From NCBI RefSeq assembly GCF_000380485.1, contig NZ_AQYG01000048.1, positions 62,001-126,000 on the forward strand: 64,000 nucleotides of DNA, in the 5' to 3' direction. The stretch comes from Jongsikchunia kroppenstedtii DSM 45133. GTDB taxonomy: Bacteria > Actinomycetota > Actinomycetes > Mycobacteriales > Mycobacteriaceae. The notes below the pieces were generated by a model that did not search any database, was not told the DNA's origin, and saw only the letters and a program-made list of their open reading frames with translations. Shown here piece after piece: positions 37,591 through 47,156 of this stretch (positions are counted from its first letter, which is position 1; each line of letters opens with the position of its first letter). Both the position numbers and the translations under genes were made by a program.

Positions 37591-39033
37591 ATGGACCATT
37601 TCGATCTGCTTGTCATCGGATCCGGACCGGCGGGACAGAAAGCTGCGATCGCGGCTGCGAAACTCGGCAAACGGGCCGCGGTCATCGAACGCCGCGACAT
37701 GGTCGGCGGAGTGTGCATCAACACCGGCACCATTCCGTCGAAGACGATGCGCGAAGCGGTGCTGTACCTGACCGGCCTCAATCAGCGGGAGTTGTACGGC
37801 GAGTCGTATCGGCTCAAGGACGACATCACGGTCGGCGACCTGTCGTCCCGGACGCAGCACGTGATCGGTCGGGAGATTGACGTCGTACAGAATCAGCTAT
37901 CCCGCAACCGGGTCCAGATGATCGTCGGCTCGGCTCGCTTCACCGGGCCGCACGAGATAGATGTCGTTACCACCGGCGGCGACCACAAAACGGTGACCGC
38001 GGACAATTTCGTCATCGCCGTCGGCACTCGGCCGGCGCGCCCGGAATCCGTCGACTTCGACGGCGCGACCATCGTCGATTCGGATCAGATCCTTGGTATG
38101 GACCGGGTGCCGATGTCGATGGTGGTGGTCGGCGCGGGTGTGATCGGCATCGAGTATGCGTCGATGTTCGCTGCGCTCGGCACCAAGGTCACGGTCGTGG
38201 AGAAGCGGTCGACGATGCTCGACTTCTGTGATCGGGAGATCGTCGAGGCTCTGCAGTATCAGCTGCGCGATCGCGGGGTCACATTCCGCTTCGGCGAATC
38301 GGTGAAGACCGTCGAGAAGCATCCTTCGGGCACCCTGACGATCCTGGAGTCGGGGAAGAAGATCCCGGCCGACACCGTGCTGTATTCGGCGGGGAGACAA
38401 GGCGTCACCGACGAGCTGAACGTGAGTGATGCGGGGCTGACCGCCGACGCACGTGGCCGATTGACGGTCGATCCGCACTTCCGCACCGAGGTCAGCCATA
38501 TCTACGCCGTCGGTGATGTGATCGGGTTTCCGGCGCTTGCCGCCACCTCGATGGAGCAGGGGAGGCGGGCCGCGTATCACGCGTTCGGCGAGCCGGTGGG
38601 CGAGTCCGAGGGGGAGCAGCCGATCGGTATCTACTCGATCCCCGAAGTCAGCTACGTCGGCCGTACCGAAGACGAGCTGACGGCTGCCGATATCCCGTTC
38701 GAGGTGGGCATCAGTCGCTACCGCGAGTTGGCCCGCGGCGCAATCATGGGCGACGCCTACGGCATGCTCAAGCTGCTGATCGACGCGAATACCCGGAAGA
38801 TATTGGGCGTCCATGTTTTCGGCAGCAATGCGTGTGAACTCGTGCACGTGGGCCAGACGGTGATGGGCCTGGGCGGGACCGTCGACTACCTGGTCGACGC
38901 AGTCTTCAACTACCCGACGCTCTGCGAGGCGTACAAGGTGGCCGCACTCGACGCCGAGAACAAGATGCGCGCGATCAGCCGGGTCTCCACCGTCGGCAAC
39001 ACGGGAGAGCTCGGCCTGGAGAACACCGGATAG
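37591..39033 (+). CDS. sthA: Soluble pyridine nucleotide transhydrogenase
   Basis: 480-residue FAD protein that exchanges reducing equivalents between NADPH and NAD+. [13 protein letters not shown] begins near residue 8 for [22 protein letters not shown] binds NAD(P), and [20 protein letters not shown] is the second FAD motif. The active-site region reads [12 protein letters not shown], so the second cysteine of disulfide reductases is replaced by Thr, as expected for SthA. ATG 37591 is chosen; ATG 37573 is possible. It sits where mycobacteria carry lipP between nei and tig. Confidence 0.94.
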   Translation: MDHFDLLVIGSGPAGQKAAIAAAKLGKRAAVIERRDMVGGVCINTGTIPSKTMREAVLYLTGLNQRELYGESYRLKDDITVGDLSSRTQHVIGREIDVVQNQLSRNRVQMIVGSARFTGPHEIDVVTTGGDHKTVTADNFVIAVGTRPARPESVDFDGATIVDSDQILGMDRVPMSMVVVGAGVIGIEYASMFAALGTKVTVVEKRSTMLDFCDREIVEALQYQLRDRGVTFRFGESVKTVEKHPSGTLTILESGKKIPADTVLYSAGRQGVTDELNVSDAGLTADARGRLTVDPHFRTEVSHIYAVGDVIGFPALAATSMEQGRRAAYHAFGEPVGESEGEQPIGIYSIPEVSYVGRTEDELTAADIPFEVGISRYRELARGAIMGDAYGMLKLLIDANTRKILGVHVFGSNACELVHVGQTVMGLGGTVDYLVDAVFNYPTLCEAYKVAALDAENKMRAISRVSTVGNTGELGLENTG

Positions 39034-39233
39034 CCTCGCTCGACGCGACAGTGGTAGATACATTGGGACATATTGCTGCTATTGTTTCTAACTGCGGTTG
39101 TCCCACCAACCTCAACCGCTACCCGGCCCTGTGAGCGGGGCGCTCTCGGGCCGGGTATCTCCAGCCGATCCGGCTGTCTGTGCGAGTCTTTGATGATTCG
39201 GATCTCGACGGCAGCTGACCCAAAGGAAAAGGC

Positions 39234-39252
39234 CAGAAGGCGATGCCTTCTG
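39234..39252 (-). terminator. Terminator after tRNA-Gly
   Basis: An 8-bp perfect stem (39234-39241 with 39245-39252) with a 3-base loop, followed on the minus strand by a GCCTTTTCCTTT run. It lies 9 bases after the mature tRNA-Gly end. Confidence 0.8.
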
Positions 39253-39260
39253 ACCTGCGG

Positions 39261-39331
39261 AGCGGGTGACGGGAATCGAACCCGCGTAGCTAGTTTGGAA
39301 GACTAGGGCTCTACCATTGAGCTACACCCGC
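39261..39331 (-). tRNA. tRNA-Gly (anticodon TCC)
   Basis: A 71-base cloverleaf on the minus strand. Acceptor GCGGGTG/CACCCGC pairs fully. Anticodon stem CTAGT/ACTAG holds loop CTTCCAA with TCC, reading GGA. The T arm includes GGTTCGATTCC. CCA is not encoded. Confidence 0.97.
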
Positions 39332-39560
39332 GTGCATACGACACGATGGGATCGCCACCGGCCGTGTGCGCAGCAGACTGTACCGCGAACCGGCGTCGGC
39401 AACGAAATCGGGTGCGTACGGGCACATGTGCTCAGCTGCTGGCACTCGATTTCTCGCGCTGTGGTCGGGCACGTACTATTTGCGGTTGGCATGCGCCGCG
39501 CCTGAATCGCCGGTAGTGCCTGGGGCAGGCCGGAGACCGTTTGTTTGTGACCTGCACCGA

Positions 39561-39637
39561 CGGGATGTGGCGCAGCTTGGTAGCGCATCCGCTTTGGGAG
39601 CGGAGGGTCGCAGGTTCAAATCCTGTCATCCCGACCA
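39561..39637 (+). tRNA. tRNA-Pro (anticodon TGG)
   Basis: A 77-base gene including an encoded CCA. Acceptor CGGGATG/CATCCCG pairs fully. Anticodon loop TTTGGGA carries TGG, reading CCA proline. It lies 55 bases upstream of tig, so tig transcription may follow tRNA processing. Confidence 0.97.
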
Positions 39638-39692
39638 CGCCGATCACCGAAGTCGGTATCCAGTAGGACAACGCATGAGGAGTCAGAGCGCA

Positions 39693-41039
39693 GTGAAGAG
39701 CACCGTCGAGCAGTTGAGCCCGACCCGAGTGAAGTTGAGCGTCGAGGTTCCGTTCGAGGAGCTCGAGCCGGACTTCGCGCGGGCATATCAGTCGCTGGCG
39801 CAGCAGGTGCGGATCCCCGGATTCCGGCCGGGCAAGGCGCCGGCCAAGCTGATCGAGGCCCGCGTGGGCCGCGACACCGTGCTGGCGCAGGTCGTCAACG
39901 ACGCGCTGCCGGCCAAGTACTCGGCCGCCGTCGAGGAGACCGAGACCAAGGCCATCGGCCAGCCCGAGATCGACGTCGCCGACCTCGAGTACGGCCAGCC
40001 GGTCAACTTCACCGCCGAGGTCGACGTCCGTCCCGAGTTCGATCTGCCCGAGTACACCGCCCTGTCGGTCGAGGTCGAGCCGGTCAAGTCGGATGACGAC
40101 GCGGTTGACGAGCAGCTCAAGGCGCTGCAGCAGCGCTTCGGCACCCTCGTCGGTGTCGACCGGGCGGTGCAGGACGGCGACTTCGTGTCGATCGACATGG
40201 CGGCCACGGTCGACGGCCAGCCGGTCGAGGAAGCCACCACCAGCGGCCTGTCGCACGAGGTGGGTTCGGGCCAGCTGATCGACGGTCTGGACGAGGCGCT
40301 GATCGGGCTCAAGACGGGCGAGGAGAAGCAGTTCGAGACCAAGCTCGTCGCCGGTGAGCATTCGGGCGAGGACGCGACCGTCACGGTCACGGTGAACTCG
40401 GTCAAGGAGCGCGAGCTGCCGGCCGCCGACGACGATTTCGCGCAGATGGCAAGCGAATTCGACACCATCGACGAGCTGAAGGCCGACCTGGCCGAGCGCG
40501 TCGCGCGTTCGGGCCGCATGCAGCAGGCCGGGGAGGTCCGGGATGCGGTGCTGGCCAAGCTGATCGAGTCGGTCGACATCCCGTTGCCGGAGAAGGTCGT
40601 CGACGCCGAGGTCGAGGCGCAGCTGGAGCCGATCTTCCACAGCCTGGGGCATGACGACGAGCAGATCGCGAAGCTCTTCGAGGCACAGGACACCACCCGT
40701 GAGGAATTCGAGAAGAAGGCCCGCGAGACCGCCGAGGAGTCGATCACCCGCCAGCTGCTGCTGGACGCGATCGCCGATCAGCAGGAGACCGAGGTCAGCC
40801 AGGACGAGCTGACCCAGCAGATCCTGTTCCAGGCGCAGCAGTACGGCATGGCCCCGCAGGAGTTCATCAACCGTCTGCAGCAGGCCGGCCAGGTGGGCGC
40901 GGTGTACGCCGATGTCCGCCGCGGCAAGGCGCTGGCGTCGGTGGTGAACAAGGTCGCCGTCAAGGACACCGCCGGGACCGTCGTCGATACCGACGAGTTC
41001 TTCGGTGAGCCCGCGAACGAAGAAGACGCAGCCGAGTAA
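39693..41039 (+). CDS. tig: Trigger factor chaperone/peptidyl-prolyl isomerase
   Basis: 448-residue ribosome-associated chaperone. The N-terminal ribosome-binding domain carries RIPGFRPGKAPAKL near 38-51. An FKBP-type isomerase domain covers about 150-240 and helical arms follow. The C terminus is acidic. GTG 39693 is chosen because GAGGAG lies 10 bases before it and the product MKSTVEQLSPTRVKL matches orthologues; an ATG at 39675 is in frame but is poorly placed. A strong terminator follows, and clpP1 starts 137 bases further on. Confidence 0.95.
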   Translation: MKSTVEQLSPTRVKLSVEVPFEELEPDFARAYQSLAQQVRIPGFRPGKAPAKLIEARVGRDTVLAQVVNDALPAKYSAAVEETETKAIGQPEIDVADLEYGQPVNFTAEVDVRPEFDLPEYTALSVEVEPVKSDDDAVDEQLKALQQRFGTLVGVDRAVQDGDFVSIDMAATVDGQPVEEATTSGLSHEVGSGQLIDGLDEALIGLKTGEEKQFETKLVAGEHSGEDATVTVTVNSVKERELPAADDDFAQMASEFDTIDELKADLAERVARSGRMQQAGEVRDAVLAKLIESVDIPLPEKVVDAEVEAQLEPIFHSLGHDDEQIAKLFEAQDTTREEFEKKARETAEESITRQLLLDAIADQQETEVSQDELTQQILFQAQQYGMAPQEFINRLQQAGQVGAVYADVRRGKALASVVNKVAVKDTAGTVVDTDEFFGEPANEEDAAE

Positions 41040-41060
41040 TTCTAATTCTTCTGCTGTCAG

Positions 41061-41102
41061 CGAAGAAGGGCGGTGCCGGGACTCCGGCGCCGCCCTTCTT
41101 CG
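41061..41102 (+). terminator. Terminator after tig
   Basis: A 19-bp stem with one G-U pair (41061-41079 with 41084-41102) and a 4-base loop. It separates tig from clpP1P2. Confidence 0.85.
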
Positions 41103-41175
41103 TTAGGGTCGGTGTCAACACCAGACACACCGCGTGTCCCACAAGTAAGGCATTTCCGAGCGAAGGTAGGCATTC

Positions 41176-41799
41176 GTGACTGAGTTCTCCCCGGCGCATT
41201 CGCTGTCGCAATCCTCGTTGTCGCCGACGGCGACGTCCGGCGTCAGCGGCCTGAGTCTGTCCGACTCGGTCTTCGAGCGGCTGCTGCGCGAGCGGATCAT
41301 CTTCCTCGGCACCCAGGTCGATGACGACATCGCGAACCGACTGTGCGCGCAGATCCTGCTGCTCTCGGCCGAGGATCCGACCAAAGACATTCACATGTAC
41401 ATCAACTCGCCCGGTGGTTCGGTGAGCGCCGGCATGGCGATCTTCGACACCATGCGTCTGGCCGAGTGCGACGTCGCGACCTACGCGATGGGCCTGGCCG
41501 CGTCGATGGGGCAGTTCCTGCTCGCCGCCGGGACCAAGGGCAAGCGCCATGCGTTGCCGCACGCGCGCATCATGATGCACCAGGGTTCGGCCGGCATCGG
41601 CGGCACCGCGGCTGACATCGCGATCCAGGCCGAGCTGTACGCGTCGACCAAGGTCGAGATGAACAAGCTGATCGCGGAATTCACCGGCCAGACGGTCGAG
41701 AAGATCGAGGCCGACTCCGATCGCGACATGTGGTTCACCGCCGAGCAGGCGAAGGACTACGGCATCGTCGACCACATCATCACCCGCCCGGTCCACTGA
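41176..41799 (+). CDS. clpP1: ATP-dependent Clp protease subunit ClpP1
   Basis: 207-residue serine peptidase of the Clp ring. The triad is Ser110 (GLAASMGQF), His135 (RIMMHQG) and Asp184. The first 30 residues are Ser-rich and probably a removed propeptide. GTG 41176 is preceded by AAGGTAGG. In actinobacteria ClpP1 and ClpP2 form separate heptamers that join into one active 14-mer fed by ClpX or ClpC. clpP2 begins 36 bases after its stop and is co-transcribed. Confidence 0.96.
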   Translation: MTEFSPAHSLSQSSLSPTATSGVSGLSLSDSVFERLLRERIIFLGTQVDDDIANRLCAQILLLSAEDPTKDIHMYINSPGGSVSAGMAIFDTMRLAECDVATYAMGLAASMGQFLLAAGTKGKRHALPHARIMMHQGSAGIGGTAADIAIQAELYASTKVEMNKLIAEFTGQTVEKIEADSDRDMWFTAEQAKDYGIVDHIITRPVH

Positions 41800-41834
41800 G
41801 CCGCGCTCGAATTCACCGAACCAGGAGCATTTCC

Positions 41835-42479
41835 ATGAACGATTACTACGGCGCCAACGGGCCGCAAGCGCGCTACATCATGCCGGAGTTCATCGAGCGC
41901 ACGCCGAACGGCGAGCGGGTGATGAACGCCTACGCGAAGCTGTTCGAAGAGCGGATCATCTTCATCGGCACCCAGATCGACCCGGTGCTGGGCAGCGACG
42001 TCGTCGCGCAGCTGCTGGTGCTCGAGTCGCAGGATCCTGACCGAGACATCACGATGTACATCAATTCGCCCGGCGGCAGCGTGTCGGACATGCTGTCGAT
42101 CTACGACGCGATGCAGTATGTCCACTGCGACATCGCGACCATCTGCCCGGGCGAGGCCGCGTCGGCTGCGGCGATCCTGCTGGCCGGCGGAACGCCCGGC
42201 AAGCGTGCGGCGCTGCCGAACGCCACCGTGCTCATCCATCAGCCCCGGACCGGCGGATCGATGCGCGGCCAGATCTCCGACCTGGAGATTCAGGCCGCCG
42301 AGATCGAGCGGTTGCGCAACAGGCTCGACGAGATCCTGTCGCTGCACACCGGGCAGTCCGTCGAGCAGATCCGCAAGGACACCGATCGCGACAACATTCT
42401 GACCGCCGAAATGGCCAAGGAATACGGGATCATCGACGAGGTGTTCGAGTACCGCAAGAAGTCTGCGCTGCGTAAGTAG
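41835..42479 (+). CDS. clpP2: ATP-dependent Clp protease subunit ClpP2
   Basis: 214-residue second Clp peptidase with Ser110 in PGEAASAAAILL, His135 in TVLIHQP and the acidic TDRD segment near 186. The N terminus MNDYYGANGPQARYIMP and a basic C-terminal KKSALRK tail distinguish it from ClpP1; in mycobacteria the ClpP2 ring docks the ATPase. ATG 41835 follows CCAGGAGCA. It pairs with clpP1 upstream; clpX follows after 175 bases, likely with its own promoter. Confidence 0.96.
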   Translation: MNDYYGANGPQARYIMPEFIERTPNGERVMNAYAKLFEERIIFIGTQIDPVLGSDVVAQLLVLESQDPDRDITMYINSPGGSVSDMLSIYDAMQYVHCDIATICPGEAASAAAILLAGGTPGKRAALPNATVLIHQPRTGGSMRGQISDLEIQAAEIERLRNRLDEILSLHTGQSVEQIRKDTDRDNILTAEMAKEYGIIDEVFEYRKKSALRK

Positions 42480-42654
42480 TCGGCCGCGTCGCCGCCGGCC
42501 CGGCTCGAGCGATGCCGGGCAGGCGTGGCCCGACACCCCGGGTTCGGCGTGTCGGTCAGCTTTATCTGTCGAACTTGGGCCTGCTCACGGGTACGGTCTT
42601 TGATAGCGGTCCCGCGATGTGGGAACGGGTAGAGGGAAGTAGGTAGCACGGAAC

Positions 42655-43935
<1,281 letters not shown>

Positions 43936-44278
43936 CTTTCTCAGCGCTCTAGTAATTCACGGCGGGGGCTGCAACACCTGTGGCGGTATCACGCCGATTG
44001 ATCATTTGATGTGCGTTGCTGGCCGCAGTCCCATCGAGCCGGAACTGTCGGTTGGCTGCGCGACGGCCCGTCGCGAAAGTTAGCTTGGGACAAGACTTTT
44101 CGCATATGCGCGATTTGAGTAATTCATCTCTATGGGTTGCGCAACCCACTTCCCGGTGAGTGGGCATATTTCTCAGATCGCCATTTTTCTGTGAGTAGCC
44201 TCACGCTGCGCGCGACCCACGGAGGGCGGCGTAGCAGACATCGGCCGACCGGCCGACTGCGTCGGAAGGGGACTATTC
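43936..44278. other. 343-base intergenic region with several palindromes
   Basis: No gene seen. It holds a 16-bp perfect palindrome TGGGTTGCGCAACCCA (44133-44148), CGCATATGCG (44101-44110), GTGAG-TAGC-CTCAC (44191-44204), and a near-perfect TCGGCCGA-CCGGCCGA (44241-44256). AGTAATTCA appears twice (near 43950 and 44118). The last two elements recur upstream of the second phosphatase gene, so they are likely regulatory for the duplicated units. GGAAGGGGA before 44279 is the ribosome site. Confidence 0.6.
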
Positions 44279-45247
44279 ATGGCATTACGCGCCTTACGCA
44301 TTGCCGCCGGGGCAACGATGGCTTTATCTATCGGCTTGATCGCACCGTTGGCGGTGCCGACCGCCTCGGCGACACCGGCCGGTGCCGGTGCATCGATGGG
44401 CATCACGCCGGCGAACGCCCGAGACATCGGTGGCTACGACGGGCTGTTCGGTTCGACGGTGAAGACCGGACTTGTCTACCGGTCGAACGCGATGACCAAC
44501 CTCAATGCTGCTGACCTGGCGAAGTTGGCCACGACCGGGATCACGGACATCATCGACTTCCGCTCGCCGGCGGAGGCCGCGGCGGCACCGGATTCACTGG
44601 TTCCGACCGCCTCGAACACCAAGCGTCCGATTTACGATCCGAGCAACGACTTCTACGCGTTGGTCGGAAGCATTCTTGCCGGAGGCGCCAGCAACATCCA
44701 GGCGAAGCTCGGCAACGGCGGCGGAGCGACGATCATGGAGAACTACTACCGCTGGGTTATCGCCACTCCCGGCCCGACCGCGCGCAATCAGCTCGCGGCG
44801 ACGTTCAAGGAGGCCGCCACCTCCCCGACGCCCATCCTGTACCACTGCACCTCGGGCAAGGACCGCACCGGCATGATGACCGCGATCCTGTTGACTGCAC
44901 TCGGGACCCCGAAGAATGAGGTCTACGAGGACTACCTGAAGTCGAACGCGAACCTGGCGGCATCGAACGCGGCCACGATTGCGGGGCTTGAGGCGGGTTA
45001 CCATCTCGACGCCGCGACAGCGCATCTGATGGACCCGATTCTGGGTGTGCAGGCCAGCTTCCTCGATGCGGCCTTCGATCAGATGAACAAGTCGTTCGGG
45101 TCGTTCGCCAACTTCGTGCGTACCGGGCTCGGCATCGACGATGCCACGCTGGCCGCGCTGCGGAAGAAGATGTTGAATTCGCCGGGCAACTCGGGCGGCG
45201 GGGCCTTCGGCTCGTCGGCCGGCAACGGAATCGGTTTCGGTTCCTGA
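44279..45247 (+). CDS. Secreted tyrosine phosphatase, copy 1
   Basis: 322-residue PtpB-type (Y_phosphatase3) protein. The signal peptide has a basic start, a hydrophobic core and an ASA-T cleavage site near residue 31. The catalytic loop HCTSGKDRTG has nucleophile Cys190 and Arg196, the CX5R motif of protein/lipid phosphatases. NARDIGGYD near 46-54 is a family hallmark. The C terminus ends in a Gly/Ser tail (GSSAGNGIGFGS) shared with copy 2. Copy 1 and copy 2 are clearly paralogous along their whole length. It probably acts outside the cell on phospho-tyrosine, phosphoinositides or other phosphoesters. Function in this organism is unknown. Confidence 0.92.
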   Translation: MALRALRIAAGATMALSIGLIAPLAVPTASATPAGAGASMGITPANARDIGGYDGLFGSTVKTGLVYRSNAMTNLNAADLAKLATTGITDIIDFRSPAEAAAAPDSLVPTASNTKRPIYDPSNDFYALVGSILAGGASNIQAKLGNGGGATIMENYYRWVIATPGPTARNQLAATFKEAATSPTPILYHCTSGKDRTGMMTAILLTALGTPKNEVYEDYLKSNANLAASNAATIAGLEAGYHLDAATAHLMDPILGVQASFLDAAFDQMNKSFGSFANFVRTGLGIDDATLAALRKKMLNSPGNSGGGAFGSSAGNGIGFGS

Positions 45248-45272
45248 TCGACCGAATTCAGTAGCACACAAG

Positions 45273-45313
45273 GCCGGTGGGCCGGACTCGATGAGTTCGG
45301 CCCACCGGCTTTT
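45273..45313 (+). terminator. Terminator of phosphatase copy 1
   Basis: A 17-bp stem with one G-U pair (45273-45289 with 45293-45309), 3-base loop, then TTTT. Almost the same sequence follows copy 2. Confidence 0.9.
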
Positions 45314-45359
45314 GTGGTGTTCCACCAGATGGGTAGTTGTGCCGAATTGTGGTAGTTGC

Positions 45360-45424
45360 GTGAGTAGCGTCACCCCTCACGCGACCGACCCGGTCGCGTG
45401 ACGAATGTCGGCCGATCGGTCGGC
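45360..45424 (+). promoter_or_regulatory. Conserved upstream elements of phosphatase copy 2
   Basis: GTGAG-TAGC-GTCAC (45360-45373) and TCGGCCGA-TCGGTCGGC (45408-45424) repeat the elements seen before copy 1 at similar distances from the start codon. Between them lies an 11-bp perfect inverted repeat with a 3-base loop (45377-45387 with 45391-45401) that copy 1 lacks. Confidence 0.6.
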
Positions 45425-45443
45425 ACTGGAAGGGGAACTATTC

Positions 45444-46394
45444 ATGTCGTTACGCGCCTTACGCGTTGCCGCCGGGGCAACGATGGCTTTATCAATCGGA
45501 TTAATCGCGCCGCTCGTGGCGCCGACAACCGCCACGGCGGCGACCGGGGGAGCATCCCTCGGCATTTCAGCAGTCAATGCTCGTGACATCGGTGGTTACG
45601 ACGGGCAGTTCGGTTCGAAGGTTCGTACCGGCCTGGTATTCCGTGCGAACGCGCTGAACAACCTCAACGTGGCCGATCAGGCCAAGCTGGTGTCGCTCGG
45701 GATCAAGGACATCGTCGACTTCCGCGCACCCTCTGAGGTGGCGGCCAGCCCGGACGTGATCCCGGCAGGCATCACCTATACCAAGCGGCCGATCTGGGAC
45801 ACGTCCAACGACTTCTACGCGATGGTGAACGGCTGGATCGGCGGTGGCCCGACCGTGCAGCAGGCCCAGATGGGCAACGGCAAGGCGGCCCAGATCATGC
45901 GCGACTACTACCAGTGGATCATCAAGACTCCGGATCAGCGTGCCCAGCTCGCGGCGACGTTCAAGCAGATCGCCACTTCCCCTAACGGTCTGCTGTACCA
46001 CTGCACCTCGGGCAAGGACCGCACCGGCATCATGAGCGCGATCCTGCTGACCGCGCTCGGTACGCCGAAGAACGAGGTCTACTCGGACTACCTGCTGTCG
46101 AACGATCGTCTGAAGGCCAGCAACGACGCGACCCTCGCACAGCTGCAGGCCGCCCATCTGGTGACCGACCCGTCGCTGTGGTGGCCGATCCTGGGCGTGC
46201 AGGCCGACTACCTGGATGCCACGTTCGCTCAGATCAATCAGTCCTTCGGTTCCTTCGACAACTTCGTCCGGACCGGACTCGGCGTCGACGCGACGACCCT
46301 CGCGGCGCTGAAGAAGAAGATGCTGACCACGCCCGGCAACGGTGGCGGCGCCTTCGGTTCGTCGGTCGGCAACGGCATCGGGTTCGGTTCCTGA
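45444..46394 (+). CDS. Secreted tyrosine phosphatase, copy 2
   Basis: 316-residue paralogue of the preceding gene. The signal peptide is nearly identical (MSLRALRVAAGATMALSIGL), with a likely ATA-AT cleavage near residue 32. The catalytic HCTSGKDRTG loop has Cys187 and Arg193, both intact. The Gly/Ser tail (GSSVGNGIGFGS) is retained. The middle region (substrate lid, about 110-160) differs most from copy 1, which suggests divergent specificity. ATG 45444 is preceded by GGAAGGGGAA. Upstream elements and terminator are also duplicated, so the whole transcription unit was copied. Confidence 0.92.
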   Translation: MSLRALRVAAGATMALSIGLIAPLVAPTTATAATGGASLGISAVNARDIGGYDGQFGSKVRTGLVFRANALNNLNVADQAKLVSLGIKDIVDFRAPSEVAASPDVIPAGITYTKRPIWDTSNDFYAMVNGWIGGGPTVQQAQMGNGKAAQIMRDYYQWIIKTPDQRAQLAATFKQIATSPNGLLYHCTSGKDRTGIMSAILLTALGTPKNEVYSDYLLSNDRLKASNDATLAQLQAAHLVTDPSLWWPILGVQADYLDATFAQINQSFGSFDNFVRTGLGVDATTLAALKKKMLTTPGNGGGAFGSSVGNGIGFGS

Positions 46395-46419
46395 TCAACC
46401 CGTAGCAATGATCGATGTC

Positions 46420-46461
46420 GCCGGTGGGTCGGGCTCAATGAGTCCGGCCCACCGGCCTTTT
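46420..46461 (+). terminator. Terminator of phosphatase copy 2
   Basis: A 17-bp stem (46420-46436 with 46440-46456), 3-base loop, then CTTTT. It parallels the terminator of copy 1. Confidence 0.9.
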
Positions 46462-46525
46462 CGGCTTGCGCGGGTCGTACACGATTCGGCGATACCGGCC
46501 CCATCGTGGGGACTGCGCGGGCAAG

Positions 46526-47134
46526 ATGGCTGGCGTGACTGAAACGGTGCGCCCTGCGGCGCTGATTCTGGCCGGGGGCGCCTCCAAGCGCATGGGACGC
46601 GACAAGGCGGCGCTCGAGTGGGACGGCGAGCCACTGCTGGAGCGGATCGCGCGGATCGCCTCCGAGAGCTGCGAACCGATCTATGTCGTCGCTCCCGAGG
46701 ATTCGGCGGCGTCGCGGCTGCGCGGCACGGGACCGACGCCGGTCACCTGGATCACCGACGAGCAGCCGGGCATGGGCCCGCTGGGCGGCTTGGCCGAGGG
46801 GCTCGCCGCGGCCGAGGCCGACGGCGCTGAGCTCGCATTCGTGTGTGCCACCGACATGCCGCTGATCGGCACGGGGCTCATCGATGAGCTGCTGGTGGCG
46901 CTCGGCGAGTCCGACGATGCCGCGATCGCGGTCGATGAACAGCGCAGCCATCCGCTGGCCGGCGTGTACCGGACGCGATGCGCCGCGCAGCTGCGTGAGC
47001 TGGTCGCGGGTGGGGAGCGGCGGATGCTTGCGGCGGTCGATGTTCTGCGAACCCACCGCGTCACCGTCAGCGACCCGGACTGGCTGACGAACATCAACGC
47101 GCCGGAGGATCTGCACCGCCTGCGGGCCAGCTGA
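46526..47134 (+). CDS. mobA: Molybdenum cofactor guanylyltransferase
   Basis: 202-residue nucleotidyltransferase that adds GMP to molybdopterin. LILAGGASKRMGRDKAAL near 13-30 is the nucleotide-binding motif and CATDMPLI carries the metal-binding Asp. Start ATG 46526; a GTG at 46535 is also possible. valS starts 22 bases after its stop. The same neighbour pair occurs in mycobacteria (Rv2453c is the mobA slot). Confidence 0.92.
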   Translation: MAGVTETVRPAALILAGGASKRMGRDKAALEWDGEPLLERIARIASESCEPIYVVAPEDSAASRLRGTGPTPVTWITDEQPGMGPLGGLAEGLAAAEADGAELAFVCATDMPLIGTGLIDELLVALGESDDAAIAVDEQRSHPLAGVYRTRCAAQLRELVAGGERRMLAAVDVLRTHRVTVSDPDWLTNINAPEDLHRLRAS

Positions 47135-47156
47135 CCGCAGCTCATAGAATTGCCTG

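Noticed and set aside
39366-39692. Extended N terminus for trigger factor from 39366
   Set aside because: The open frame runs through the tRNA-Pro gene and the extra residues do not match the family.
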